Source of the DNA: Solirubrobacterales bacterium
GTDB taxonomy: Bacteria; Actinomycetota; Thermoleophilia; Solirubrobacterales; Solirubrobacteraceae
Assembly (NCBI GenBank): GCA_013695395.1
Contig: JACDAP010000022.1
Span: 1-7,060 of the forward strand
Length of the DNA stretch: 7,060 nt
Reading direction: 5' to 3'
Position numbers and translations under genes: made by a program
In this document: positions 5,458-7,060 of the stretch, piece by piece
How the letters are laid out: each line of letters begins with the position of its first letter
Numbering within the stretch: the first letter of the stretch is position 1
Notes under the pieces: model-generated
Databases searched by the model: none
What the model saw: the letters and a program-made list of their open reading frames with translations, nothing else
Told to the model about the DNA's origin: nothing

Positions 5458-6834
5458 ATGCCCCGCGTGCTCCGCGCCGTTCTCTTCGCCGCCTTCGCCC
5501 TCGTGCTGATCGCGCCGTCCGCGGGCGCGGAGGTGCGCTGGCTCTGCACACCCGCGGCGAGCGCCGATCCCTGCCGCGGGGACCTGACCACCCGGGTGAC
5601 CGCCCCCGACGGCTCCTCCCGGGTCGAGCGCGTCGAGGCCGCCCGGAATCCCGCGGTCGACTGCTTCTACGTCTACCCGACGGTCTCCAACCAGCTCGCG
5701 ACGAACGCCACGCAGGTGGCCGATCCGGAGGTCGGCTCGATCGCCACCTACCAGGCCCAGCGGTTCTCCACGCGGTGCCGGATCTGGGCGCCCCTCTACC
5801 GCCAGGTCTCGGTCGTCGGCGTCCTCGCCTCCTCGCAGTCGCGTGACGTTGCGGCCTACGACGTGGCCTTGGGGGACGTCCGCGAGGCCTTCCGCCAGTT
5901 CCTGCGCGAGACGGACGGGAGACGCGGGTTCGTCCTGCTCGGCCACTCGCAAGGGAGCCGGATGCTGCGGGCGCTCATCCGCCGGGACATCGACCCGGAC
6001 CCGGCGCTCAGGAAGCGGCTGGTCTCGGCGATCATCCCGGGGGCGAACGCGACGACCAAGGACTTCTCACGGGTCGGTGCGTGCGAGGAGCCCGGGCAGA
6101 CCGGCTGCGTGGTCAGCTACCACACGTTCAACCAGCCGCCGCCCGGCAACGCCCGCTTCGGCCGCACCGACACCGACCCGGTCGGGCGCGCGCTCGACCT
6201 GCCGGGCGGTGACGTCATCTGCACCGACGTGCAGAAGCTCTCCGGGGCCGACCACATGGAGACGCTGCTGCCTACCGCGCCCTTCGCCCCGGGCTTCGTC
6301 TCGGCGCTGCTCGTGCAGTTCTACGGAGGTAACCCGCCCACTGCCGAGGAGCCGTGGCTCGTGCCGCGCGACCGATACACCGCCGCGTGCGCGAAGAGCG
6401 GCGGCGCGAACGTCCTGCGGATCGAGCCGGACGGGCCGGTCAAGGCGCTCACGCCTTCCCCGGACGCGACCTGGGGCGTCCACCTCGCCGACGTGAACCT
6501 GCCGCTGGGGAACCTGCTGAGGATCGCGGACGCACAGATCTCAGCGTTCAAGTTGGCCCGGCGGCCGGTGAGCGTGCGGATCGGGGCGCGGCGCACGAGC
6601 CGCGGCCGGCGCCAGCTCACCGCGACCGTCCGCGGGGCGCCGGGGCAGGAGCTGCGCGTCACGCTCTACCGGGACCGGAAGTTCCTGGTGCGCCGGACCC
6701 TCTCGCTCGACACGCGCGGCGTCGGGCGCCAGCGCTTCCGGCTCTCCCGGGCGGGGAGCTACCAGGTGAAGGTGCGCGAGGGCGCCCGCGGACCGGTCGT
6801 CTCCTCGCCGGCTCAGCGCATCTCGCTGCACTGA
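5458..6834 (+). CDS. Secreted DUF3089-type alpha/beta-hydrolase with C-terminal beta-rich extension
   Basis: This encodes 458 residues from ATG 5458 to TGA 6832-6834. The reading frame is open far upstream, but translation before 5458 is the Arg-rich shadow of the permease. From the ATG there is a textbook signal peptide: MPRVLR, a hydrophobic core to about residue 19, and a cut after SAGA (24). Residues about 60-365 match the DUF3089 family: NPAVDCFYVYPTVS (64-77), the AAYDVALGDV and FRQFL region, nucleophile elbow GHSQGS with S164, SAIIPGANAT, and the late histidine segment WGVHLADVNLPLGNLL (H342), the probable catalytic His. Eight cysteines (30, 39, 69, 107, 209, 217, 255, 311) suggest disulfides outside the cell. 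Residues about 371-455 form an added domain with alternating strands (VSVRIGARR, LRVTLYRDRKFLVRRTLSL, YQVKVREG), like an Ig/filamin-type sandwich. It is probably an extracellular esterase or lipase; the substrate is unknown. No SD is visible, so leaderless translation is possible. Confidence 0.87.
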   Translation: MPRVLRAVLFAAFALVLIAPSAGAEVRWLCTPAASADPCRGDLTTRVTAPDGSSRVERVEAARNPAVDCFYVYPTVSNQLATNATQVADPEVGSIATYQAQRFSTRCRIWAPLYRQVSVVGVLASSQSRDVAAYDVALGDVREAFRQFLRETDGRRGFVLLGHSQGSRMLRALIRRDIDPDPALRKRLVSAIIPGANATTKDFSRVGACEEPGQTGCVVSYHTFNQPPPGNARFGRTDTDPVGRALDLPGGDVICTDVQKLSGADHMETLLPTAPFAPGFVSALLVQFYGGNPPTAEEPWLVPRDRYTAACAKSGGANVLRIEPDGPVKALTPSPDATWGVHLADVNLPLGNLLRIADAQISAFKLARRPVSVRIGARRTSRGRRQLTATVRGAPGQELRVTLYRDRKFLVRRTLSLDTRGVGRQRFRLSRAGSYQVKVREGARGPVVSSPAQRISLH

Positions 6835-6852
6835 ACTCGTCGCCCGGCCCCG

Positions 6853-6880
6853 GCGCCGGCTCCGCGCCGGCTCCGCGCCG
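6853..6880. repeat. 11-bp GC-rich direct repeat, about 2.5 copies
   Basis: GCGCCGGCTCC occurs at 6853-6863 and 6864-6874, followed by the partial copy GCGCCG at 6875-6880. The unit can pair with itself (GCGCCGG/CCGGCGC), so the stretch may also fold into a strong hairpin that ends the hydrolase transcript 20-45 bp after its stop. It runs directly into the long inverted-repeat element. Confidence 0.6.
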
Positions 6881-6981
6881 AGAATGGATCCACGCCCGCT
6901 ATGCGGGTCGGGATCCATTCTCACCGTGGAGCTCGTGGTGAGAATGGATGCGTGCCCGCCAGGCGGGCGTGGATCCATTCT
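6880..6981. repeat. REP/BIME-like element: two tandem long hairpins, 60-bp period
   Basis: Hairpin 1: GAGAATGGATCC (6880-6891) pairs perfectly with GGATCCATTCTC (6911-6922), and the stem continues partly through CGCCCGC/GCGGG around a TAT loop. Hairpin 2: GAGAATGGATGC (6940-6951) pairs with GGATCCATTCT (6971-6981) with one mismatch, around GCCCGCCAGGCGGGC. The two copies are offset by exactly 60 bp, and the 3' flank ACCGTGG is also repeated (6923-6929 and 6984-6990). There is no open frame with coding character and no transposase nearby. The layout resembles bacterial interspersed mosaic/REP elements. It could instead be a tandem terminator, or a protein-binding array. The rest of the 226-bp tail (6991-7060) holds nothing I can identify. 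Confidence 0.8.
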
Positions 6982-7060
6982 GAACCGTGGCGAGCGCGAA
7001 TGACCCGACCTTCCAGGCGACGGCGATATGCGGCGGCGTGTTCCCTAATCGCTCTATGGC

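Noticed and set aside
4481..5551. 356-residue minus-strand frame opposite the permease
   Set aside because: It is a charged, repetitive Glu/Arg/Gln composition typical of the complement of a GC-rich membrane-protein gene. It has no motif and no ribosome site.
6880..6981. CRISPR array
   Set aside because: Only two units, no unique spacers between identical repeats, no cas genes. The inverted arrangement fits REP-like hairpins instead.
6987..7060. Open frame from GTG 6987 running off the window end
   Set aside because: It covers only about 24 codons, has no ribosome site, starts inside the repeat flank and has no recognisable sequence. It cannot be supported from this window.

Overview
This is a very GC-rich window (roughly 70% or more by eye) with tightly packed genes, GTG starts and weak Shine-Dalgarno (SD) sequences. 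It looks like an actinomycete chromosome. The protein styles (a secreted protein with SLTGADIK-type decapeptide repeats, a secreted DUF3089 hydrolase with a beta-rich tail, and a VapBC pair of the Mycobacterium PIN subfamily) lean towards Thermoleophilia/Solirubrobacterales. That placement is an inference, not proven. I see no rRNA, tRNA, CRISPR array, IS element or phage gene.

Layout. At 2-838 (+) is the 3' part of a secreted cell-wall hydrolase with an SH3-like region and a glucosaminidase domain; its start lies upstream of the window. A GC hairpin at 844-872 separates it from a minus-strand run. Read in its own direction, that run goes vapB (3720-3463), vapC (3453-3016), an HD-domain phosphohydrolase resembling the (p)ppGpp hydrolase domain (3012-2353), a protein resembling a P-loop kinase that has lost its Walker A motif (2283-1642), and last a repeat-bearing gene broken by two +1 frame shifts (1566-881). 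Spacing in the first three genes is 9 and 3 bp, so vapB-vapC-HD looks like one operon. The last two follow after gaps of about 70 bp and may or may not be co-transcribed.

The short region at 3721-3776 is shared by vapB and a divergent two-gene ABC exporter: an ATPase (3777-4544) and an ABC-2 permease (4541-5377) that overlap by 4 bp. The shared region carries a perfect 12-bp palindrome and three GCRTAC half-sites, a good candidate VapBC autoregulatory operator. After the exporter, an 8-bp perfect-stem hairpin stands directly before a secreted DUF3089 alpha/beta-hydrolase gene (5458-6834).

The last 226 bases are non-coding as far as I can tell. They hold GC-rich 11-bp direct repeats, then two 60-bp tandem copies of a long hairpin built from the motif AGAATGGAT in strictly alternating orientation every 30 bp. 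This REP/BIME-like element is the clearest unexplained structure. The other leads are the VapBC-HD-degenerate kinase cluster with its putative operator and the twice-shifted repeat protein. I do not see convincing evidence of a wholly new system.
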